Shown here: positions 1 to 7,620 of the stretch, piece after piece
Numbering within the stretch: the stretch's first letter is position 1
How the letters are laid out: each line of letters begins with the position of its first letter
Assembly: GCA_022717655.1 (NCBI GenBank)
Contig: JAIIAN010000109.1
Location: 1-9,924 of the forward strand
DNA: 9,924 bases
Direction: 5' to 3'
Source of the DNA: Bacillota bacterium
GTDB lineage: Bacteria > Bacillota > Clostridia > Lachnospirales > Lachnospiraceae
Made by a program: the position numbers and the translations under genes
Notes under the pieces: model-generated
What the model saw: only the letters and a program-made list of their open reading frames with translations
What the model was told of the DNA's origin: nothing
Database searches by the model: none

Positions 1-81
1 CCAGAATAAGTTTAAACTGGTGGATTTTATATGTGCATTATAATTTGAAATTTAAAGCGGTAGGTTTTTCAGTGCCCTCAC

Positions 82-1140
82 GTGGAGTCGGTTGGGGTAG
101 TTCAAAATCAATATGTCTATGAGACTGACTTGGAACTCCCAGAGTCTGTTGAGACAGAATTAAAAGAGGTACTTGGAGAGTATACCCTTGCAAATGGCAG
201 TACTCATTTTGATTATACAAAGGCGAAACAAAATATTTTATATGTGTTGAGTTCCCGCTGTACTTATAGTGAAGAAATCAAAAAAGAAACCGGAGATGTG
301 GATTTTTTAACTAATTTTCTTGAAAATACCAAGAAAGGTTATTCCGTGCATTATGCGACAGCGGCAGCATTGATGTTCCGGTATTATAAAATCCCGGCAA
401 GATATGTCGAGGGGTATGTAATTACACCGGACGATGTCAAAAGTATGAAAGCCGGAGAGCCTTATACCGTAGATGGAACGCATGCACATGCATGGGTGGA
501 ATACTATCAGGATGGAGTTGGCTGGCTTCCGTTTGAATCGACTCCTTCCTATCTTGGAATTATGGCGACCGCAGAAGAGTATCAGGATATCTTGGGAATT
601 ACTTCGGGTATCGGAGCAGATGACGAGCAGGAACAACAGGATGAACAGGATAATCTTGAAGACGAAGAACAGCCGGAAGAAGAGGACGATGTGATTGACT
701 GGATTTTGATACTGGAAATGCTTCTTGGTATCTTGATTGTACTGATTACCTTGTTTTTGATTTTAATTATTGTAAAAATCATCCGTGAGCGGATTCGCTG
801 TCAGAAGATAAAACAATTATTTGACAGTGAAGATTATAATCAGGCAGTCAATGCACTGTTTGAATATACCATGAATATTTTAGCAGTCTTTGGTTTGAAA
901 GTGCGAAATGCTTCTTTGTATCGTTATGGAAGTCAGATAGAAAGCCTGTTTGATGAAGAAATGAAAACAGAATATACCAAGGTGGTAGACATCAGACAGG
1001 AAGCAGTTTACAGCAGTCACAGCATAACAAAAGAACAGAGAGATTTTGTTATGGAATTTAAGAATAAGGTCTGGGAAAAAGTTTACAAAGAAGCAGGATG
1101 GCTGGAACGATTCCAGTTGAAGTTTATTTATTTCCTGTAA
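82..1140 (+). CDS. membrane-anchored transglutaminase-like protein, 5' end probably defective, catalytic Cys replaced by Ser
   Basis: The core at residues ~50-156 matches the bacterial transglutaminase-like fold: GYSVHYATAAALMFRYY (86-102), IPARYVEGY (104-112), HAHAWVEYY (134-142) and WLPFESTP (148-155). The position that normally holds the nucleophilic Cys (KKGYC.. in active members) is Ser88 (TCC, 343-345). The His is H136 and the acidic residue is E152 rather than Asp. An acidic linker (179-204), one membrane span (~206-233) and a basic cytoplasmic stretch follow, then a helical tail resembling the DUF4129-type end of TgpA-like proteins. Family members usually carry several N-terminal membrane spans, which are absent here. 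The GTG at 82 has no visible Shine-Dalgarno and the frame is closed upstream by a stop at 61-63, so the start is a default and the gene may be a 5'-damaged remnant. The following gene begins 12 bases after the stop. By analogy with MoxR/DUF58/transglutaminase operons, an envelope role is inferred; enzyme activity is doubtful. Confidence 0.72.
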   Translation: MESVGVVQNQYVYETDLELPESVETELKEVLGEYTLANGSTHFDYTKAKQNILYVLSSRCTYSEEIKKETGDVDFLTNFLENTKKGYSVHYATAAALMFRYYKIPARYVEGYVITPDDVKSMKAGEPYTVDGTHAHAWVEYYQDGVGWLPFESTPSYLGIMATAEEYQDILGITSGIGADDEQEQQDEQDNLEDEEQPEEEDDVIDWILILEMLLGILIVLITLFLILIIVKIIRERIRCQKIKQLFDSEDYNQAVNALFEYTMNILAVFGLKVRNASLYRYGSQIESLFDEEMKTEYTKVVDIRQEAVYSSHSITKEQRDFVMEFKNKVWEKVYKEAGWLERFQLKFIYFL

Positions 1141-1152
1141 GGTGGAATCAAA

Positions 1153-4100
1153 ATGAAAAAGAAAAATTATGGAAAGAAATTGCTGGCATGGGTACTTGCC
1201 CTGGCAGTTGGTATGACTCTGATTCCTGTCATGGGACAAAGAGAAGTACAGGCGGCAAAAATTATGAATGCCTGGGATGGAGAGACAACCGAAGTTCCAA
1301 AAACCGATGAAAATGGAACGTATCAGATTTCAAACGGGGCAGAGCTTGCGTGGTTTGCAAAGAAAGTAAATGACGGTGCAAGTTTGATAAACGGAGAACT
1401 GACGGATAAGATTTATCTGGGTGACGGAACATCGCAAAATAAATGGCTGATGATTGGCGATACTGCCGAACATGCCTATAAAGGAACATTTAATGGAAAT
1501 GGCTATACGGTATACTTTTTAAATGCCGAGATTTCAGAAGAAAATCCAGATGTGCGTTATGCCGGATTATTTGGTGTCGTTGATGGCGGAACTATTTCCA
1601 ATGTAAAAGTATCCGGAGAAGTTCATAATAATTATGCAGCTTATAAGACCGAGGGAAAGTATGAAAAACTCTATATCGGAAGCGGTGGAATTGCCGGTTA
1701 TTTAAAAAGCGGAACCATATCCGGCTGTATCAACTATACGGAAACCACGATGGCAGGAGAAACCCTTCGTCGTAATGCAGGTGGAATTGTCGGAATCTGT
1801 TCCGGGACAGTTAGACGTTGTGTCAATAATGGAACGCTTTCTACCAAGGTAAGATTTGCGCAGCATAACATCGGTGGGATTGCCGGAATGGAAGTCGGAC
1901 CAAATGCAGTGATTCGTTACTGCGAAAATAAAGAAGCAGTGCAGGGGTATTATTCGGTTGGAGGAATTGCCGGAGGAGTCTATCAAGGTGCGGCGGTGCA
2001 GAATTGTTATAATAAAGCAAAAATCAGCGGAGTGGATACGATTGGAGGAATTGCCGGTGGTGTCAATGAAAGCAGTGTCTATGCAGATGGAACGGTAAAA
2101 GAATGTCTGATTCAAAATGTTTACAATCAGGGAGAACTTGGAGGATTGGTTTCCTATACGGGAACGATTGTCGGAGGAATCGTCGGAAAACTGGGTTATG
2201 CCGATACAAAAGAAGAAGAGAATCCGGCACAGCCAGTCATTAAAAATGCCTATAACATTGCAGTCTATACGAATAAAACCTTTGAATACAGAGGCGCAAT
2301 TATCGGTATTTTTAAAAGTGGAAAAATCGGACGAGTGTATGCACTTCGAGCTGATTCTTCCTACAATCTGGATTTATATTCGTTTAAGGAAGATAAGACG
2401 ACAGAGATTATTGACGAGACGGGGCTTTATATCGAAAAAACGATGAAAAGCCAGAAAATGATAACGAAACTTGGTTCTGCTTTTGTCAAAGCAAGCATTT
2501 TTGATGCGGGAGGCGGATATCCCAAACTGGCTTTCGAAGAACAGACGACAGATTTAAAGAACAAGATTGATTCTGCAATTGAAGAATTGCAGGGCTGGCA
2601 AAGCGAAGAAAATAAAAAGAAATATGGAACAACCTATATTTTAATCGAACAGGCAGTGGAAACCTATTTAAATAAAATAGATTCCGTTGTGACTCAGGAT
2701 GATTTGGACAGCGTCATGAAAGAGGCAAGAGAAGCACTTCAAAAAATCAAACCTGGTTCGGAAGTCGATTCCAAATTGTTAGAGGCAAGAAATAATGCAA
2801 TCTTAGAGCTTGCACAGTATCAGGAAGAACTCTTACAGGGCAGTGAAAAGTGGAGTGAGGAACAGATTGCCGAGCTAAAACAGACAGAAGAACAATTTGA
2901 AGATGAAATCGAAAACGCCCTGACCATTGCCGATGTCGAAGCATTATTAAAAACTGCGAAAGACCGTTTAAATGAACTGTCCATCGAGTATACAGAAAGT
3001 GCAAAATTAGGAGAAATCAAAGCATCCGCAATCAAGGAATTGAAAAATTATGCATCGGATGTCACGGTTGATGAAATCTGGAAAAATAAAATCGAAACAG
3101 TAAAAGCAGACGGAGAAAAACAGATTCAGTCAGCAAAGAACAGCAAGGAAGTTGCATCTGCCCTTGCCGATGCAAAGAAACAAATTGATGAGATTTTAAA
3201 TAATATTCCGCAGGAAGGTGCATGGGATGGAAAGAGCACAAAAGAACCGGAACTTGTAGAAGGATACTATCAGATTTCAAACGGTGCGGAGCTTGCCTGG
3301 TTTGCACAACTGGCAAATTCCAGTGTGACAGGGGCGAAGGCGAATGCAAAACTGTGTGAGGATATTAACCTTGGAAATCAGAACTGGACACCAATCGGAA
3401 GCGGTTCTAAGATTCCATACACTGGAAGTTTTGACGGACAGGATCATGTTGTGCGTGGGCTTAGAATCGAAAGTAGCGACACATACGCTGGTCTGTTTGG
3501 AATTGTGTATGGCGACGAAAAGCAGAGCATTGAAAATCTTACCGTAAAGGGAAGTATTGAATGTAGTGAAAAAATTGCTTATGCCGGTGGAATTGTGGCA
3601 TACATGCATGGAAAAAATGAGAGTCAGCGAAATTATATCCGAAACTGTCACAGTGAAATGCAGATTCAGGTGAAAAATGCAAAACGTCAATATTCAGCAG
3701 TCGGAGGAATTGTCGGTTATGCAGATAAGATGTGGGTGAACCAATGCTCAAACAAGGGTAGTGTCAGTCTGGAAAGCGCCGGAGGAATCCAGTTCTATGC
3801 CGGAGGAATTATTGGAGATATGGTAAATTCCGTCAGCATCCGCCAGAGTGTCAACCGTGGAAGCATTGAAGCAGAATTTTCCGCAGGCGGACTGGTCGGA
3901 CGCATGAGCGGAAGCAATGGTGCAGTGACATCGAACTATAACACAGGAGATGTGCTGGCAAATTCTTATTCTGGAGGTCTGATTGGTGTGATGACCGGAG
4001 CATCCGGTGGTTCACAGGTTTCCTGTTGTTATAACATTGGAGATGTAAACTTAAATATCAGTGGAAAATGTGTCGGTGCACTCTTTGGAGCAATGTTAGA

Positions 4101-6162
4101 TGGAACATATACCAATCTGACGGCACTCAAAAATCCGGCAAATGCTTCCCTTCCGTTAGTTGGTTTATTAAACGGAAGTGCAAGTACCGGGGAATATCTG
4201 GAAGCTGATCAGATGAAAACAGAGAGTTTCTTAAATGCACTGCTTGCATCAGGAAATCATTTTATCAAAGATTATATGAATGCACAGGATGGATTTCCGA
4301 TTTTAAAATGGGAATTAAATCTCGAAGAGTTCCGTGCAGGGGCAGTCAAAGATTTACAGACTTTTGTGACAGCAGAGGAATATACAGAAGAAAACTGGGC
4401 ACAGGTATCTGCGCTGATTGCGGAAGGCGTTGAAAAATTACAGGCTGCACAGAGTATGGATGAGATGAATGAAATTCTGACAGAAAGTAAGCAGAAGATT
4501 TATGAAATCGAAACCTTAAAAGAAGCCGAACAAAAACAGTTAGAATCAGCCATTGCATCGGCGATTGAAGAATTGCAGAATTATGCGGATGAAACTGCAT
4601 ATCGTGAAGCGGAAAAAATCCAGCTTGAAACTTATGTTTCCGATGGAGTGAAATATCTGCATCAGGCAGCCAGTATTGAAAAAGTCAATCAGATACTTGC
4701 CGATGTGAAATCCAGAATTGACCGTCTTGAGACAGATGAGCAGAAAACCCAGAAAGAAAATCAGGAGAAAATTTCTGCGGTGGAAGCTTATATTAATCAG
4801 ATAGGAACGGTCAATTTAGAGAGTAAGACTTACATTAATCTTGCAAGAAGTGCTTATGACGAATTATCAGATGAATTAAAAGCAAAGGTCAGCAATTATG
4901 ATGTGTTAGAATCGGCAGAAAAAGAATATGCCCGCCTGTTAAAAGAAAGTGAAGCGGATGAAGCTGATAAAAAGGCAGCATCAGCAGTAGATGAGCTGAT
5001 AAATAAACTTGAACCTGTGACAATAGACAAAAAAGATGCGATTTTACAGGCAAGAAAAGCTTATGATACGCTCACAAAAAAACAGCAGAGCCTTGTGGCA
5101 CATCCCGAATATCTGAATCGTTCGGAACAGACTTATGATAAGTTAAAGGCACAGGAAGTTTCCGCTGAAATCTCTGCGATTTTGACCGGAACAATTACTT
5201 TAAACAGTAAAGATGCCATCTATAAGGCACAGCAGTTATACGATGCCTTAACGGACAATCAGAAAAAATTAGTGACAAATTATAAGCAGCTTCAAAATGC
5301 AAAAGCGACGTATCAGAACCTGATTTTGGCAAGTCCGGTCATTGAATTAATTAAAAATATCGGAGAAGTGACACTTGAAAAAGGCGGTGCGATTACCCGT
5401 GCAATCGAAGCGTATAATGCGCTCACTGCAGAACAGCAGGAATTAGTCAGCAACTATTCAGTGTTGGAAGAGGCTTACCAGAAATATTCCGACCTTTTGG
5501 CTGCCCATCAGGTCAGCACAAAGATTTCTCAAATCGGAGTGGTGACAAAAGAGAGTGGTTCTCTGCTTCAGCAAATCCGTAATGTTTACAACAGCTTAAG
5601 TGACAGACAAAAATCACTGGTGGAAAATTATAGCGATTTGGAAAAAGCAGAATCCGCTTATCAGGGCTTAAATAAAAGTGATGAAACCAACCAGATAAAA
5701 AATACTGCAGCAGCAGGAGAAACAGCAGCTAATTCCCATGCAGGTGCGCATGAGAGCGGATATGCGAAACAAAATGGAAGTTCTAATGCAACTGGATCAG
5801 GAAATGCAGCAGAAAAATCGGGTAATGCTAAGGCCGGAGAACAGACACAGGAAAAGAAAACCGAGGAGACCGCAAAAGAGAATCAAGAAGCGAAGACAGA
5901 GCAAACGGGAAATGCGGATGGAGAAGAGCTCTCGGCAGAAAATGAGACTGCATTGCTGTCAGGAGAAGCACAAGATACTGGTGTAAGCATGCAAAATTCA
6001 GAAGAAAAAACGGCAAAAAGCAGTGTACCGGCAGCACAAAATTACAGGGTAGTAAAGATTTTGTGTGTGGTGCTTGGTGTACTTGTGATTCTGGTGCTTG
6101 CAGGTATTGAATTCATGGTAATTGGCTCAAAGAAACGAAAGAAAATTTTGTTAAAGTATTGA
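1153..6162 (+). CDS. very large modular surface protein with two GLUG modules, helical modules and five ~59-aa repeats, membrane-anchored
   Basis: ATG at 1153 follows AGGTGG (1140-1145) at good spacing. The protein opens with a signal peptide (1-34, cleavage likely at VQA|A). GLUG module 1 (~38-465) starts WDG...YQISNGAELAWFA and has repeated GGIAG/GGIVG turns near 178, 210, 241, 270, 298 and 343. Three helical modules with the pattern AI.EL..Y...ALLK.AK..L follow (~475-540, 549-612, 626-688). GLUG module 2 (~690-1056) repeats the same WDG...YQISNGAELAWFA opening, with GGIVG, GGIIG, GGLVG and GGLIG turns. Two more helical modules (~1064-1130, 1137-1200) precede five repeats of ~59 residues (1207-1507) ending in a pattern like AYD.L...QK.LV.NY..L..A...Y. 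A Thr/Ser/Glu-rich linker (~1510-1630), a membrane span (~1633-1656) and a KKRKK tail close it; no LPXTG is seen. GLUG modules are known from bacterial surface and adhesin-like proteins as beta-helical repeats, so an adhesin or surface-scaffold role is inferred. The ligand is unknown. It lies in one operon with its neighbours. Confidence 0.88.
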   Translation: MKKKNYGKKLLAWVLALAVGMTLIPVMGQREVQAAKIMNAWDGETTEVPKTDENGTYQISNGAELAWFAKKVNDGASLINGELTDKIYLGDGTSQNKWLMIGDTAEHAYKGTFNGNGYTVYFLNAEISEENPDVRYAGLFGVVDGGTISNVKVSGEVHNNYAAYKTEGKYEKLYIGSGGIAGYLKSGTISGCINYTETTMAGETLRRNAGGIVGICSGTVRRCVNNGTLSTKVRFAQHNIGGIAGMEVGPNAVIRYCENKEAVQGYYSVGGIAGGVYQGAAVQNCYNKAKISGVDTIGGIAGGVNESSVYADGTVKECLIQNVYNQGELGGLVSYTGTIVGGIVGKLGYADTKEEENPAQPVIKNAYNIAVYTNKTFEYRGAIIGIFKSGKIGRVYALRADSSYNLDLYSFKEDKTTEIIDETGLYIEKTMKSQKMITKLGSAFVKASIFDAGGGYPKLAFEEQTTDLKNKIDSAIEELQGWQSEENKKKYGTTYILIEQAVETYLNKIDSVVTQDDLDSVMKEAREALQKIKPGSEVDSKLLEARNNAILELAQYQEELLQGSEKWSEEQIAELKQTEEQFEDEIENALTIADVEALLKTAKDRLNELSIEYTESAKLGEIKASAIKELKNYASDVTVDEIWKNKIETVKADGEKQIQSAKNSKEVASALADAKKQIDEILNNIPQEGAWDGKSTKEPELVEGYYQISNGAELAWFAQLANSSVTGAKANAKLCEDINLGNQNWTPIGSGSKIPYTGSFDGQDHVVRGLRIESSDTYAGLFGIVYGDEKQSIENLTVKGSIECSEKIAYAGGIVAYMHGKNESQRNYIRNCHSEMQIQVKNAKRQYSAVGGIVGYADKMWVNQCSNKGSVSLESAGGIQFYAGGIIGDMVNSVSIRQSVNRGSIEAEFSAGGLVGRMSGSNGAVTSNYNTGDVLANSYSGGLIGVMTGASGGSQVSCCYNIGDVNLNISGKCVGALFGAMLDGTYTNLTALKNPANASLPLVGLLNGSASTGEYLEADQMKTESFLNALLASGNHFIKDYMNAQDGFPILKWELNLEEFRAGAVKDLQTFVTAEEYTEENWAQVSALIAEGVEKLQAAQSMDEMNEILTESKQKIYEIETLKEAEQKQLESAIASAIEELQNYADETAYREAEKIQLETYVSDGVKYLHQAASIEKVNQILADVKSRIDRLETDEQKTQKENQEKISAVEAYINQIGTVNLESKTYINLARSAYDELSDELKAKVSNYDVLESAEKEYARLLKESEADEADKKAASAVDELINKLEPVTIDKKDAILQARKAYDTLTKKQQSLVAHPEYLNRSEQTYDKLKAQEVSAEISAILTGTITLNSKDAIYKAQQLYDALTDNQKKLVTNYKQLQNAKATYQNLILASPVIELIKNIGEVTLEKGGAITRAIEAYNALTAEQQELVSNYSVLEEAYQKYSDLLAAHQVSTKISQIGVVTKESGSLLQQIRNVYNSLSDRQKSLVENYSDLEKAESAYQGLNKSDETNQIKNTAAAGETAANSHAGAHESGYAKQNGSSNATGSGNAAEKSGNAKAGEQTQEKKTEETAKENQEAKTEQTGNADGEELSAENETALLSGEAQDTGVSMQNSEEKTAKSSVPAAQNYRVVKILCVVLGVLVILVLAGIEFMVIGSKKRKKILLKY

Positions 6163-6199
6163 TAAATAGTATGTATAAAATAAAAAGAGGAACTTATTT

Positions 6200-7459
6200 A
6201 TGAAAAAATCAATGTTTACTTTGCTTATGACAGGGGTATTACTTGTTGGAGTGTCAGTGCCGACGCAGGCAGCGGGTGAGAAATATCAGGCAGATGAAAT
6301 TAAGTCCATTCAGGATGGAATTGTTTCCTGGGAAAAAGACCAGATGGGAATTGATGGGAAAAATCTTCTGGATGGCGTAGTATTAGAGAGCGCAGGTACT
6401 TCAGCCGGAGACTGGCTTGCATTTACAGTCAGTAGAATGGAACAGCCGGATAATCAAAGTGGTTATCTTAGCGCACTGCAAGAACAGATAGAAACACTGT
6501 ATCAGGACGATATTACAAAAACAGTGGAAGAACAGCACATGAATCCAACGGATTTTTACCGGGCAATTTTGACGGTAAATGCCTGTGGGGGAGATGCCCT
6601 TGCTTTTGGCACAGATAAAGATAAAAAAGAAATCAATCTGGTAGAAGATGGAATTTTTGACTGTGTGTTTGAAAATCAAGACCCTGGAGTGCAGGGAGCA
6701 AATGGTTATATCTGGGCACTGCTTGCATTAGACAGTAAAGATTATGAAGAACCGGAAGATGCTGTCTGGAATCGTGAAAAATTAGTGGATGCGATTCTGG
6801 AAAAAGAGCAGGAAGATGGGGGATTTTCACTTTCCACAGATGGAGAATCGGATGTGGATATCACAGCAATGGCACTCACAGCACTTGCTCCGTATAAAGA
6901 TGAGGGAGAAGTAAGTACGGCAATTGAAAATGGATTTTCCTGGCTTTCTGACCAGCAGCAGGCAGATGGAGCGATGCCATCCATGGGCGTAGAAAGCGTG
7001 GAAAGTACAGACTGGACGCTGATTGCAGTGTGCAGTAATGATATCAATCCATTAGAAGATGCCCGTTTCTTAAAAGAAGAAAACAGTCTGTTAGACGGAA
7101 TCTTACAGTTTCGGACGGAGGATGGCGGAATGGCACATTCTCTGGCAGAAAATGAGGATGGACCGGATGCAATGGCAGGATATCAGACTCTTTATGCACT
7201 CGAAAGCTATCGAAGATATCAGCAGGGAGAAAATCACTTGTTTGATTTAAGTGATGCACCGGAAACAGAAATAAGTGCGCCGGAAGAGACTGCTTCTAAT
7301 AAGATGGGACAGATGGCAGGAATTTTGATTGCACTGGCTGTGCTTATCGTGATTGTTATCGTTGTGATTGTAATTAAAAACGGCCATAACAATAAAAAAC
7401 AAAAAGCAGAAAAATTAAAAAAAGTACAGGAAGCAGAAGAACAAGATGACTGGAATTAA
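6200..7459 (+). CDS. secreted membrane-anchored alpha/alpha-toroid (prenyltransferase/squalene-cyclase repeat) protein
   Basis: ATG at 6200 is preceded by AAGAGGA (6185-6191) at 8 bases. The signal peptide is 1-24 (cleavage at TQA|A). Residues ~28-345 show repeats of the terpene cyclase/prenyltransferase toroid type: GDWLAFTVSRM (70-80), ANGYIWALLALDS (167-179), QEDGGFS (204-210), DVDITAMALTALAPY (218-232), DGAMPS (256-261), STDWTLIAVCSN (269-280), EDGGMA (307-312) and AGYQTLYALESYRRY (326-340). DVDITAM resembles the DxDDTAM acid motif of class II terpene cyclases, but the fourth position is Ile221, not Asp, so cyclase activity is unlikely. An acidic linker, a membrane span (~371-393) and a Lys-rich cytoplasmic tail follow. 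Related toroid domains occur in surface proteins of Bacillota, often with DUF4430, which is absent here. It starts 37 bases after the giant surface protein with no terminator visible between them, so cotranscription is likely. A binding or scaffold role outside the membrane is inferred; the ligand is unknown. Confidence 0.82.
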   Translation: MKKSMFTLLMTGVLLVGVSVPTQAAGEKYQADEIKSIQDGIVSWEKDQMGIDGKNLLDGVVLESAGTSAGDWLAFTVSRMEQPDNQSGYLSALQEQIETLYQDDITKTVEEQHMNPTDFYRAILTVNACGGDALAFGTDKDKKEINLVEDGIFDCVFENQDPGVQGANGYIWALLALDSKDYEEPEDAVWNREKLVDAILEKEQEDGGFSLSTDGESDVDITAMALTALAPYKDEGEVSTAIENGFSWLSDQQQADGAMPSMGVESVESTDWTLIAVCSNDINPLEDARFLKEENSLLDGILQFRTEDGGMAHSLAENEDGPDAMAGYQTLYALESYRRYQQGENHLFDLSDAPETEISAPEETASNKMGQMAGILIALAVLIVIVIVVIVIKNGHNNKKQKAEKLKKVQEAEEQDDWN

Positions 7460-7504
7460 ATTCAAAAATGATTATCAAATCGCTAAATTGGAGGAAATGA
7501 AAGA

Positions 7505-7519
7505 TATTATCTGAAAATT
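7505..7519 (+). promoter_or_regulatory. candidate CodY box upstream of the T-box/cstA transcript
   Basis: TATTATCTGAAAATT matches the CodY consensus AATTTTCWGAAAATT at 13 of 15 positions; the mismatches are positions 1 and 5. CodY is the branched-chain amino acid- and GTP-responsive repressor of Bacillota. The site overlaps a possible -35 (TTGCAC, 7518-7523) and lies 35 bases upstream of another (TTGAAA, 7554-7559). AT-rich DNA gives such matches by chance fairly often, so this is a candidate only. The fact that the gene below also carries an amino-acid-sensing T-box makes it more believable. Confidence 0.45.
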
Positions 7520-7553
7520 GCACAAAAATAAATCGACAAAACTACAAAATGTG

Positions 7554-7595
7554 TTGAAAAATACTCTTGTATTTTAAATAAAAAAAGAGTAAAAC
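7554..7595 (+). promoter_or_regulatory. candidate promoter region for the T-box/cstA transcript
   Basis: Several sigma-A-like pairings can be drawn. TTGAAA (7554-7559) with TAAATA (7575-7580) has a short 15-base spacer. TTGTAT (7567-7572) with TAAAAC (7590-7595) has a 17-base spacer. Slightly upstream, TTGCAC (7518-7523) with TACAAA (7543-7548) has 19 bases. Each would start transcription before stem I of the T-box. None is a strong match, so the exact promoter is unresolved. Confidence 0.35.
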
Positions 7596-7620
7596 ATAAC
7601 ATAAGTTAAGAAAAAGAAAT

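Noticed and set aside
3..122. Open frame covering the window start, as the missing N-terminal part of the transglutaminase
   Set aside because: It is short and low in recognisable motifs, and too little separates it from the catalytic part; used only as weak support for a frameshift.
1702..2115. Minus-strand open frames of 60-137 codons opposite the surface-protein genes
   Set aside because: They lack ribosome binding sites, have low-complexity His/Ser/Phe-rich translations and mirror strong coding on the + strand.
1684..2190. Recurrent GGAGGAATTGCCGG-like bases as a CRISPR or DNA-level repeat array
   Set aside because: They encode the GGIAG turns of the GLUG repeats in frame, vary at third positions and have irregular spacing; the repeat is at protein level.
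7490..7514. GGAGG followed by a short ATG frame (MKDII) just after the toroid gene
   Set aside because: Only two bases separate the GGAGG from the ATG and the frame has five codons; there is no support for a real peptide or a leader-peptide attenuator.
7558..7575. AT-rich hairpin AAAATAC-TCTT-GTATTTT as a terminator for the surface operon
   Set aside because: The stem has almost no GC pairs and is followed by A-rich rather than T-rich sequence; it overlaps candidate promoter elements, so it is not called.
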